Notes: generated by a model from the letters alone, not told the origin. A stretch of 16,836 nucleotides of DNA from Alphaproteobacteria bacterium (GCA_018828205.1 JAHJWA010000087.1:1-16836); one strand, 5' to 3'; shown: positions 1-5,816, numbered from the stretch's first letter. Program-made: numbers and translations.

Positions 1-24
1 AGGCATCTGTGGAGTTCGGGCCGC

Positions 25-912
25 TTATCCCCGCAACAATCGCTCCGCCATGGCGCGCACCTCGGCTCCCATGTCGTCGCGCTCCAGCGCCAGCGCCAGC
101 GTCGCTTCGACAAAGCCCAGCTTGCTGCCGCAGTCGAAGCGGCGGCCGGCGAAAGTCACCGCGTGGAAGGCCTGCGTGCCGATCATCCGCGCCATCGCGT
201 CGGTGAGCTGGATCTCGCCGCCCGCGCCTTTCCCCTGCGTTTCGAGCACCCGCATCACCTCGGGCTGGAGGATGTAGCGGCCCGAGACGATCTTGTTCGA
301 GGGGGCGTCGGCCACGGCCGGTTTCTCGACCAGCCCGCGCACCTCGGTGAGGTTGCCGCTTTGTTCACCCGGATCGATCACCCCATAGCTCGAGACCTGT
401 TCGCGCGGCACTTCGAGCACCGAGATCAGATTGCCGCCGACTTCGTCATAGGCCTCGACCATCTGCTTCATGCAGCCGGTCCCGCCGCCCGCCTGCGCAA
501 CCATGAGCTCGTCGGGGAGGAAAACCGCAAAGGGTTCGTCGCCCACCACCGCGCGTGCGCACCAGATCGCGTGGCCGAGCCCCAGGGGGACTTGCTGGCG
601 CACCGCGATGATGTCGCCCGGGGTCGCATGGGTCGATTCGAGGTCGGACATGTCCTTGCCGCGCTCGGTCATGGTGGCCTCGAGCTCGAAGGCGCGATCG
701 AAATGCTCGATGATTGCGGTCTTCCCGCGCCCGTTGACGAAGATCATTTGCTCGATCCCCGCCTCGCGCGCTTCGTCCACCGCATACTGAATCAGCGGGC
801 GGTCGACGATCGGCAGCAGTTCCTTGGGCACCGCCTTGGTCGCGGGCAGGAAGCGCGTACCCAGCCCGGCGACGGGGAAGACGGCTCTTTTGATCGGTTT
901 GTGATGAGTCAT
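25..912 (-). CDS. galU: UTP--glucose-1-phosphate uridylyltransferase
   Basis: This enzyme makes UDP-glucose from UTP and glucose-1-phosphate in the cytoplasm, feeding exopolysaccharide, lipopolysaccharide and glycolipid synthesis. The 295-residue protein has the usual GalU length. The nucleotide-binding signature GLGTRFLPATK is at residues 16-26, followed by KELLPIVDRPLIQYAVDEA. LPDELM (132-137) is the metal- and nucleotide-binding segment, and GLVEKP lies in the sugar-binding half. I chose the ATG at 912, giving MTHHKPIKRAVFPVAG, because family members begin a few residues before the KAVFPVAG strand. The frame stays open for 19 more codons upstream without family-like sequence. No good Shine-Dalgarno sequence precedes this ATG. 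The gene diverges from murA. The family is certain; the exact start is less so. Confidence 0.96.
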   Translation of the reverse strand: MTHHKPIKRAVFPVAGLGTRFLPATKAVPKELLPIVDRPLIQYAVDEAREAGIEQMIFVNGRGKTAIIEHFDRAFELEATMTERGKDMSDLESTHATPGDIIAVRQQVPLGLGHAIWCARAVVGDEPFAVFLPDELMVAQAGGGTGCMKQMVEAYDEVGGNLISVLEVPREQVSSYGVIDPGEQSGNLTEVRGLVEKPAVADAPSNKIVSGRYILQPEVMRVLETQGKGAGGEIQLTDAMARMIGTQAFHAVTFAGRRFDCGSKLGFVEATLALALERDDMGAEVRAMAERLLRG

Positions 913-963
913 CGGCACATTCGATACGAAGCCCCGCCCGCTGGTGCAACAGGTGTCGATCGA

Positions 964-1008
964 CCTCACACAAAGACACGAAGAAGTTTCTCCCGGCCGC
1001 AGGCCGGG
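964..1008. repeat. Possible dispersed intergenic repeat with palindrome
   Basis: The galU-murA spacer contains the string CACAAAGACACGAAG (969-983). I recall it, or its complement CTTCGTGTCTTTGTG, as a recurrent intergenic string in many bacterial genomes. Directly after it is a perfect 7-bp inverted repeat, CCCGGCC (992-998) and GGCCGGG (1002-1008), with a three-base loop. No T-run follows on either strand, so it is not a good intrinsic terminator. Only the palindrome is seen directly; the dispersed-repeat reading rests on memory. Confidence 0.35.
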
Positions 1009-1092
1009 TTGCTGTGGGAAAGCGCCGCTCGATCGGTGGGAAAGACCCGCCGGGCCGGGCGCGACATCTTGGTTTCTTCATGCGAGCCAAAC

Positions 1093-1120
1093 TTGCCGCT
1101 GCACCAAATCCGGCTAAAGC
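1093..1120 (+). promoter_or_regulatory. Predicted sigma-70 promoter of murA (leaderless)
   Basis: A TTGCCG -35 box (1093-1098) is followed after 16 bases by TAAAGC (1115-1120), within GGCTAAAGC, which resembles alphaproteobacterial -10 regions. Transcription would start at about 1127-1128, on or next to the murA ATG at 1128. There is no Shine-Dalgarno sequence in the few bases before that ATG. Together these suggest a leaderless or nearly leaderless mRNA. The boxes are short and judged by eye. Confidence 0.45.
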
Positions 1121-1127
1121 GCACACC

Positions 1128-2411
1128 ATGGACAAACTCATCATCACCGGCGGCAACCGCCTCGAAGGCACTCTGCCGATCTCCGGCGCCAAGAATTCCG
1201 CGCTTACCCTGCTGCCCTGCGCCTTGCTGACCGACGAGCCGCTGACGCTGCGCAATCTGCCGCGGCTGGCCGATATCGACGGCTTCCAGCATCTCATGAC
1301 GCAGTTCGGCGTCTCTCATTCGATCGCCGGCAAGCGCCCCGAGGATTTCGGCCGCGTGGTCACGCTGCAGGCGACGCGAATCACCTCGACCGTCGCGCCC
1401 TACGATCTGGTGCGCAAGATGCGCGCCTCGGTGCTGGTGCTGGGGCCGCTGCTGGCGCGCGCGGGCGAGGCGACGGTGTCGCTGCCCGGCGGCTGCGCGA
1501 TCGGCAACCGTCCGATCAACCTTCATCTCGATGCGCTGGAAGCCTTCGGCGCGGAGATCGAGGTGGCGCAGGGCTATGTCCGGGCAAACGCCCCCGATGG
1601 CGGGCTCCCGGGTGGCGATTTCACCTTCCCACTGGTCTCGGTCGGGGCAACCGAAAATGCGCTGATGACTGCGGTGCTGTGCAACGGCACCAGCCGCATC
1701 GGCAACGCCGCGCGCGAGCCCGAGATCGTCGACCTGTGCAATCTGCTGGTTGCGATGGGCGCCGAGATCGAGGGGATCGGCTCCTCCGACATCACCGTGC
1801 ACGGGGTGAAGCGCCTCAACGGCGCGACCTACAAGGTGATGCCCGACCGGATCGAGGCGGGTTCCTACGCCTGCGCGGCGGCGATTACCGGGGGCAATGT
1901 CTTGCTCGAAGGCGCGAAGCCCGATGACATGCTCGCCACCAGCCACGCGCTGCGCAACATCGGCGTGGCAGTGACCGAGGAGAAGGGGGGCCTGCGCGTC
2001 TGCGCCGATGGCCCGCTCAAGCCCGCCGACCTCTCCACCGCGCCTTTCCCCGGGCTCGCGACCGACATGCAGGCGCAATTGATGAGCCTGCTGTGCAAGG
2101 CGCAAGGAACCAGCGTGCTGACCGAGACGATTTTCGAGAACCGCTACATGCATGTGCCCGAGTTGAAGCGAATGGGAGCGGATATCGAGGTCTCGAGTCG
2201 GACCGCGATCGTCCGCGGCGTCGAGCGGCTGACCGGGGCCGAGGTGATGGCGACCGATCTGCGCGCCTCGATGAGCCTGGTGATCGCCGCGCTCGCCGCC
2301 GAGGGCGAAACTCAGGTGCGCCGCATCTACCATCTCGACCGCGGCTACGAGCGGCTCGAGGAGAAGCTTTCGCTGGTGGGCGCGCAAATCGAACGGGTCG
2401 GCGACGAATAG
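1128..2411 (+). CDS. murA: UDP-N-acetylglucosamine 1-carboxyvinyltransferase
   Basis: MurA transfers enolpyruvate from phosphoenolpyruvate to UDP-GlcNAc, the first committed step of peptidoglycan synthesis, in the cytoplasm. The 427-residue protein is the usual length. It has the N-terminal SGAKNSALTLLP motif with the conserved Lys22-Asn23 pair, VRKMRASVLVLGPLLAR (95-111), and the catalytic loop LPGGCAIGNRP with Cys123. That Cys is the residue fosfomycin alkylates, so the enzyme should be of the fosfomycin-sensitive type at this position. The ATG at 1128 gives the canonical MDKLIITGGNRLEG start. The open frame reaches back to 1014, but the extra sequence is unlike the family. A promoter lies immediately upstream. 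No terminator is visible before the small gene at 2481, so read-through into it is possible. Confidence 0.97.
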   Translation: MDKLIITGGNRLEGTLPISGAKNSALTLLPCALLTDEPLTLRNLPRLADIDGFQHLMTQFGVSHSIAGKRPEDFGRVVTLQATRITSTVAPYDLVRKMRASVLVLGPLLARAGEATVSLPGGCAIGNRPINLHLDALEAFGAEIEVAQGYVRANAPDGGLPGGDFTFPLVSVGATENALMTAVLCNGTSRIGNAAREPEIVDLCNLLVAMGAEIEGIGSSDITVHGVKRLNGATYKVMPDRIEAGSYACAAAITGGNVLLEGAKPDDMLATSHALRNIGVAVTEEKGGLRVCADGPLKPADLSTAPFPGLATDMQAQLMSLLCKAQGTSVLTETIFENRYMHVPELKRMGADIEVSSRTAIVRGVERLTGAEVMATDLRASMSLVIAALAAEGETQVRRIYHLDRGYERLEEKLSLVGAQIERVGDE

Positions 2412-2423
2412 CGGCGAAGGCGC

Positions 2424-2448
2424 GGACCTTTTGCCGATTTACCGCGTT
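2424..2448 (+). promoter_or_regulatory. Possible EcfG-type general-stress promoter
   Basis: GGACC (2424-2428) and CGTT (2445-2448) are 16 bases apart. Alphaproteobacterial EcfG promoters have GGAAC, a 16-17 base spacer, then CGTT, so this is one mismatch from consensus. The start point would be near 2455, leaving a leader of about 26 nt with AAAGGA (2467-2472) eight bases before the ATG at 2481. A competing sigma-70-like reading (TTGCCG at 2431-2436 with a GTAA-containing -10 near 2454-2459) cannot be excluded. Confidence 0.35.
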
Positions 2449-2480
2449 GATCGGGGTAAGGACAGCAAAGGACGAAACCT

Positions 2481-2708
2481 ATGTTACTCAAGCTCGCAGC
2501 ACTCGGTGCGGTCGGCTATGCCGGCTACAAATATTACGAGAAGAACCAGATCGACAAGAATGGCGTCGCGTTCGCCAAAGGGCAGCCCGATGGGCGCGTT
2601 CGCGATTCGGGTCCCAAGGCCACGACCACCGGCGAGAAAAGCTGGTCGAAGACCGATGAGGAAATCGACGAATCCTTCCCCGCGAGCGATCCGCCCGCGA
2701 ACTACTGA
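2481..2708 (+). CDS. Small hypothetical protein with SFPASDPPA tail
   Basis: This is a 75-residue protein of unknown function. Residues 1-17 (MLLKLAALGAVGYAGYK) are short, hydrophobic and rich in Gly and Ala, suggesting peripheral or membrane contact. The middle is charged, and the C-terminus carries DEEIDESFPASDPPA (59-73). The D-x-SFPASDPP motif recurs at or near the C-terminus of many small uncharacterised proteins in alphaproteobacteria and some other bacteria. AAAGGA sits eight bases before the ATG. A strong terminator follows at 2732-2760 and a possible EcfG promoter precedes it. The last 7 bases overlap the opposing gene. Coding is supported by the ribosome site, motif and terminator. 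A stress role is inference only. Confidence 0.85.
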   Translation: MLLKLAALGAVGYAGYKYYEKNQIDKNGVAFAKGQPDGRVRDSGPKATTTGEKSWSKTDEEIDESFPASDPPANY

Positions 2709-2998
2709 TCTGTGAGATCGACACCGGAAAGGGCGTCGGGAGCGATCCCGGCGCCTTTTTCGTGGATCGCCTCGAGGCGGGACACCAGCCAGATCCGGAT
2801 CGCGCTCGCGAGCCCCGGGGGGGTGGCGCTGCGGATCCGCTCGGCATCGATTCGCGCCACCAGCGCGCTCAGCGACAGGTCTTCCTGCCTGGCCGCGGCA
2901 TGGAGCATGTCCCAGAAGAGAGGTTCGAGGCTGATCGAGGTGCGGTGGCCCAGGATGCTCAGCGAATGCTTGACCGGCGGGTGATAGGGCGCGGCCAT
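2702..2998 (-). CDS. Ribbon-helix-helix domain protein
   Basis: This 98-residue protein belongs to the RHH_4-type ribbon-helix-helix family. The core, about residues 10-77, reads KHSLSILGHRTSISLEPLFW, then helices with LSLSALVARIDAER and GLASAIRIWLVSRL. The GHRTSISLEPxFW strand is diagnostic. Such small proteins are presumed DNA-binding dimers, but this subfamily's targets are not established to my knowledge. The gene starts 26 bases after fumC stops, on the same strand, so the two are probably cotranscribed. The C-terminal tail after about residue 79 is poor in family features, and its coding DNA contains the terminator of the opposing gene. The ATG at 2998 was chosen as the first start that keeps the whole domain. 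Confidence 0.9.
   Translation of the reverse strand: MAAPYHPPVKHSLSILGHRTSISLEPLFWDMLHAAARQEDLSLSALVARIDAERIRSATPPGLASAIRIWLVSRLEAIHEKGAGIAPDALSGVDLTDQ
2732..2760 (+). terminator. Rho-independent terminator of the small-protein gene
   Basis: A 10-bp stem (2732-2741 with 2746-2755, one G-T wobble) is closed by the GNRA-type loop GCGA. It is followed at once by TTTTT (2756-2760) and preceded by AAA (2728-2730). It serves the plus-strand gene ending at 2708 and possibly murA read-through. It lies wholly inside the minus-strand ribbon-helix-helix coding region. Confidence 0.8.
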
Positions 2999-3024
2999 CA
3001 GCTAAGCCCACCAGCTCAGGGCCA

Positions 3025-4422
3025 TCAATCGCGATCCGTGCCCAGCATCGCTTCGGGCCGCACGACCCGGTCGTAATCCTCGCCCGAGACATGCCCGCTG
3101 GCGACCGCCGCCTCGCGCAGGCTCAGCCCCTGCTGGTGCGCGGTCTTGGCGATGGCGGAGGCGTTGTCATAGCCGATCGAGGGGGCGAGCGCGGTCACCA
3201 GCATCAGCGAATTGGCGACGCCGCGCGCGATATTGTCCTCGCGCGGTTCGAGTCCGTCGAGCAGATTGGTGGTGAAGCTGCGCGCGCCGTCCGCGAGCAG
3301 CCGGACCGATTGCAGAAAGGCATAGCCCATCACCGGGCGATAGGTGTTGAGCTCGAACTGGCCCTGGCTGCCCGCGAAGGTGAGCGTGGCGTGGTTGCCG
3401 AACACCTGCGCGCACAGCTGGGTCAGCGCCTCGCATTGGGTCGGGTTGACCTTGCCCGGCATGATCGAGGAACCCGGCTCGTTTGCGGGCAGCGCTAGCT
3501 CGCCCAGCCCTGAACGCGGGCCCGAGCCCAGCAGACGGATGTCGCTGGCGATCTTGTAGAGCCCTGCTGCCAGCGTGTTGAGCGCGCCATGCGCGAACAG
3601 CAGCGCATCCTGCGCGGCGAGCGCCTCGAACTTGTTGGGCGCGGTGACGAAAGGCAGCCCGGTCGCCTGAGCGATCTCCGCGGCAACGGCCTCGGCGAAA
3701 CCCTTGGGCGCGTTGAGCCCGGTACCGACCGCGGTGCCGCCTTGCGCCAGTTCGTAGAGCCCGGGCAGCGTCGTCTCGATCCGCTCGATCCCCAGCGCCA
3801 CCTGCCGCGCATAGCCGGAGAATTCGTCGCCCAAGGTCAGCGGGGTGGCGTCCTGCGTGTGCGTGCGGCCGATCTTGACGATGTGCGCCCAGCCTTGCGC
3901 CTTGGCCTCGAGCATGTCGCGCAAGGCCACCAGAGCGGGCAGCAGCGCGCCGGTCACCTCGCAGGCCGCGGCGATGGTGATCGCGCTGGGCACGGTGTCG
4001 TTGGACGACTGGCTCATGTTGACGTGATCGTTGGGATGGACCGGACTCTTGGTCCCCAGCTCGCCGCCCAGCGCCAGATTGGCGCGGTTGGCGATCACCT
4101 CATTGGCGTTCATATTGCTCTGCGTGCCCGAGCCGGTCTGCCACACCACCAGCGGGAAATGCTCATCCAATTCGCCGCGCGCGACCTCCTCGGCGGCGGC
4201 GGCGATGGCATCAGCCAGCCGGTCCTCGAGCAGACCCTGAGCCGCGTTGACCCGCGCCGCCGCGGCTTTGATCGTGCCCAGCGCGTGGACCATCGGCAGC
4301 GGGATGCGCTCGCCGCCGATGCGGAAGTTCTCCAGACTGCGCTGCGTCTGCGCGCCCCACAGACGGTCGGAGGGGACGGCGATTTCGCCAAAGGCGTCGG
4401 TCTCGATACGGGTGCTGCTCAT
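3025..4422 (-). CDS. fumC: Class II fumarate hydratase
   Basis: FumC interconverts fumarate and L-malate in the TCA cycle. It is the iron-independent, oxidation-resistant class that works as a homotetramer. The 465-residue protein matches the family length. TGSGTQSNMNANEV starts near residue 96, GRTHTQDATP includes His188, and the fumarase/aspartase signature GSSIMPGKVNP is at 317-327 with catalytic Ser318 and Lys324. These residue numbers equal those of E. coli FumC. The ATG at 4422 gives MSSTRIETDAFGEIAVP, a normal start; the frame extends 18 codons further without support. No Shine-Dalgarno sequence precedes it and a promoter points directly at the ATG, suggesting a leaderless mRNA. The ribbon-helix-helix gene follows 26 bases downstream. 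Confidence 0.97.
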   Translation of the reverse strand: MSSTRIETDAFGEIAVPSDRLWGAQTQRSLENFRIGGERIPLPMVHALGTIKAAAARVNAAQGLLEDRLADAIAAAAEEVARGELDEHFPLVVWQTGSGTQSNMNANEVIANRANLALGGELGTKSPVHPNDHVNMSQSSNDTVPSAITIAAACEVTGALLPALVALRDMLEAKAQGWAHIVKIGRTHTQDATPLTLGDEFSGYARQVALGIERIETTLPGLYELAQGGTAVGTGLNAPKGFAEAVAAEIAQATGLPFVTAPNKFEALAAQDALLFAHGALNTLAAGLYKIASDIRLLGSGPRSGLGELALPANEPGSSIMPGKVNPTQCEALTQLCAQVFGNHATLTFAGSQGQFELNTYRPVMGYAFLQSVRLLADGARSFTTNLLDGLEPREDNIARGVANSLMLVTALAPSIGYDNASAIAKTAHQQGLSLREAAVASGHVSGEDYDRVVRPEAMLGTDRD

Positions 4423-4428
4423 GAAGCG

Positions 4429-4458
4429 ACCATAGCCGCGCTGGGGCGGGCCCTGCAA
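4429..4458 (-). promoter_or_regulatory. Predicted fumC promoter (leaderless start)
   Basis: On the minus strand TTGCAG (4458-4453) is followed after 18 bases by TATGGT (4434-4429), or after 17 by CTATGG. The expected start point, about 7 bases beyond, falls on the fumC ATG at 4422. No ribosome-binding sequence is present. The site is back-to-back with the divergent sugE promoter. Confidence 0.45.
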
Positions 4459-4469
4459 TCGCTGCGGCG

Positions 4470-4498
4470 TTGCCAATGCGGCGCGCCGGACCTAGCTG
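4470..4498 (+). promoter_or_regulatory. Predicted promoter of the sugE leader
   Basis: TTGCCA (4470-4475) and TAGCTG (4493-4498) are 17 bases apart. The start point would be near 4505, giving a leader of about 73 nt. That leader would begin just upstream of the two riboswitch hairpins and the anti-Shine-Dalgarno segment, which supports the assignment. Confidence 0.45.
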
Positions 4499-4516
4499 CC
4501 CCCCGCGAGGCCACGT

Positions 4517-4577
4517 CCTCCCCCCATGAGGGGCACAGGTCCGGGACGGCCCGGCTGCTTGTTGAAGGGGAGGTCGA
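4517..4577 (+). promoter_or_regulatory. Candidate guanidine-II (mini-ykkC) riboswitch
   Basis: Two short hairpins precede sugE. Hairpin 1 is CCCC (4522-4525), loop ATGA, GGGG (4530-4533). Hairpin 2 is CCGGG (4541-4545), loop ACGG, CCCGG (4550-4554). The linker is 7 nt. Guanidine-II riboswitches consist of two hairpins with ACGR loops separated by a short linker, typically upstream of small multidrug resistance (SMR) exporter genes. Loop 2 matches exactly; loop 1 has T in place of C. CCTCCCC (4517-4523) is perfectly complementary to the Shine-Dalgarno GGGGAGG (4567-4573). Hairpin 1 uses two of those same C residues (4522-4523), so folding with ligand would compete with that pairing and free the ribosome site. 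The structure is seen; ligand binding is inferred from the class and the gene it controls. Confidence 0.7.
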
Positions 4578-4898
4578 ATGGCCTGGATTGCTTTGTTCGT
4601 CGCCGGTCTGTTCGAGGTGGTGTGGTCGTTTGCGATGAAACAGTCGGCAGGGTTCACCAGAGTTGGGCCGTCGGTTGTGACGATCGCCGCGATGGTCGTC
4701 AGTTTCGCGCTGCTTGCGTGGTCAATGCGCACCCTGCCGCTGGGGACCGCCTATACGATCTGGACCGGCATTGGCGCGGTCGGCGCCTTCACGCTGGGCA
4801 TCCTGGTGCTGGGGGAATCGGCCAGCCCGCTGCGGATCGCCGCCGCGCTGATGATCGTCGGCGGGCTGGTGCTGATGAAGCTGTCGAGCCCGGTGTAG
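4578..4898 (+). CDS. sugE: Guanidinium exporter of the SMR family (SugE/Gdx)
   Basis: This is a 106-residue inner-membrane protein with four transmembrane helices, working as an antiparallel dimer that exchanges protons for guanidinium; some relatives also give resistance to quaternary ammonium compounds. The sequence follows E. coli SugE closely. MAWIALFVAGLFEVVW has the essential Glu13, and GTAYTIWTGIGAVGA (56-70) has Tyr59 and Trp62, typical of the Gdx subtype rather than EmrE. LGESASPLRIAAALMIVGG forms the last helix. The Shine-Dalgarno GGGGAGG ends four bases before the ATG. The riboswitch-like leader supports guanidinium as the substrate. It diverges from fumC and converges on phaB. Confidence 0.94.
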   Translation: MAWIALFVAGLFEVVWSFAMKQSAGFTRVGPSVVTIAAMVVSFALLAWSMRTLPLGTAYTIWTGIGAVGAFTLGILVLGESASPLRIAAALMIVGGLVLMKLSSPV

Positions 4899-4929
4899 TC
4901 TCCTCCCAGGATTTCCGGGCCGCCGCTTT

Positions 4930-4965
4930 CGTCATCGCGAGGAGCAAAGAGGCGCGGCGATCCAT
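4930..4965. repeat. Partial dispersed intergenic repeat
   Basis: The segment between sugE and phaB starts GTCATCGCGAGGAGC and ends GGCGCGGCGATCC. It resembles a widespread alphaproteobacterial intergenic repeat of the form GTCATTGCGAGGAGCGAAG...GGCAATCC. ATCGC (4934-4938) and GCGAT (4957-4961) can pair. Only one arm is present, so it is probably a decayed or half copy. Family membership is from memory, not a search. Confidence 0.5.
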
Positions 4966-5034
4966 GGGGTGACCGCGCGGTTCGATGCTTCCGTCGCGTC
5001 CGGCGGAAAGCGACCGGCGCGAAATGCACGCCCC

Positions 5035-5757
5035 TCAATACATATGCTGCCCGCCGTTGATGCTCATCGTCGAGCCGGTGACGAAACCGGCGTCCTCGCT
5101 GCACAGGAAGCTCACCCCGCGGGCGATCTCGCTGGCGCGGCCCAGCCTTCCGACCGGGATCCTGGCGACGATCTTCTCCAGCACCGGCTCGGGCACCGCG
5201 GCGACCATTTCGGTGTCGATGTAGCCCGGGGCGATCGCGTTGACGGTGATGTTGTAGCGCGCACCTTCCTGCGCCAGCGCCTTGGTGAAGCCGTGGATCC
5301 CGCTCTTGGCGGCGGCGTAATTGACCTGGCCGTATTGGCCGGCCTGACCGTTGATCGAGCCGATGTTGACGATCCGCCCCCAGCCGCGTTCCTTCATGCC
5401 CGGGAAACACGCCTTGGCCATGGTGAAACAGCCGCCCAGATTGACGCGCATCACGTCGTTCCAGTCGTCGTAGCTCAGCTTGAGCAAGGTGCCGTCGCGG
5501 GTGATGCCGGCGTTGTTGACCACCACTTCGATCGGGCCGACCTCTTCGGCGATCTGGACGCAGGCTGCGGTGGCGGCGTGGTGATCGCCCACATCGAAGC
5601 GATAGGCGGGGATCCCGGTCTGCTCGCTGAAGGCGCGCGCCGCATCGGCATTGCCCGCGTAATTGGCGACCACGCTGAACCCGTCGCCCTGCAACTGCTC
5701 GCACACCGCGCGACCGATCCCGCGGGTTCCACCCGTCACCACTGCCACTCTTGCCAT
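5035..5757 (-). CDS. phaB: Acetoacetyl-CoA reductase
   Basis: PhaB is an NADPH-dependent short-chain dehydrogenase that reduces acetoacetyl-CoA to (R)-3-hydroxybutyryl-CoA for polyhydroxyalkanoate synthesis. The 240-residue protein has the cofactor motif TGGTRGIG (8-15), NNAG (81-84), and the catalytic triad Ser134, Tyr147 and Lys151 in NIGSINGQAGQYGQVNYAAAK. The GQxGQxNYxxxK spacing and the NGGQHMY C-terminus are typical of PhaB and separate it from FabG. The ATG at 5757 is preceded by GGGGAGG at 5770-5764. The upstream extension to 5790 is not family-like. No phaA or phaC is adjacent. A large inverted repeat lies just before the ribosome site. FabG-like activity is the main alternative. Confidence 0.92.
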   Translation of the reverse strand: MARVAVVTGGTRGIGRAVCEQLQGDGFSVVANYAGNADAARAFSEQTGIPAYRFDVGDHHAATAACVQIAEEVGPIEVVVNNAGITRDGTLLKLSYDDWNDVMRVNLGGCFTMAKACFPGMKERGWGRIVNIGSINGQAGQYGQVNYAAAKSGIHGFTKALAQEGARYNITVNAIAPGYIDTEMVAAVPEPVLEKIVARIPVGRLGRASEIARGVSFLCSEDAGFVTGSTMSINGGQHMY

Positions 5758-5768
5758 GATCGGCCTCC

Positions 5769-5810
5769 CCTCTGCATTCCCTAGCGTCAATCTCTAGGCC
5801 AATGCGGAGG
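5769..5810 (-). promoter_or_regulatory. Inverted repeat in the phaB leader
   Basis: Reading toward phaB, CCTCCGCATT (5810-5801) can pair with AATGCAGAGG (5778-5769) with one C-A mismatch. Inside this, CTAG (5797-5794) faces CTAG (5784-5781) across a 9-nt loop. The phaB Shine-Dalgarno GGAGG follows directly. CCTCC can pair instead with that GGAGG, which would hide the ribosome site. A weak -35/-10 pair (TTGTCC, 16 bases, TAGAGA) overlaps the upstream arm, so it could equally be a DNA operator. The repeat is seen; its function is not known. Confidence 0.45.
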
Positions 5811-5816
5811 CAGGAC

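Noticed and set aside
163..1230. A 355-codon plus-strand frame opposite galU running into murA.
   Set aside because: Antisense shadow of galU; it ends inside murA in another frame.
966..2387. A 473-codon open frame antisense to murA.
   Set aside because: The translation is His/Arg/Gln-rich with no domain, and murA is certain on the other strand.
4507..4520. An alternative first riboswitch hairpin, GAGG-CCACGT-CCTC, that contains ACG.
   Set aside because: The ACG is not closed as a tetraloop (a C-C mismatch flanks it), and it uses the anti-Shine-Dalgarno bases; the CCCC-ATGA-GGGG hairpin fits better.
3589..4638. A 349-codon plus-strand frame opposite fumC running into sugE.
   Set aside because: Antisense shadow; it would read through the riboswitch and into sugE in another frame.
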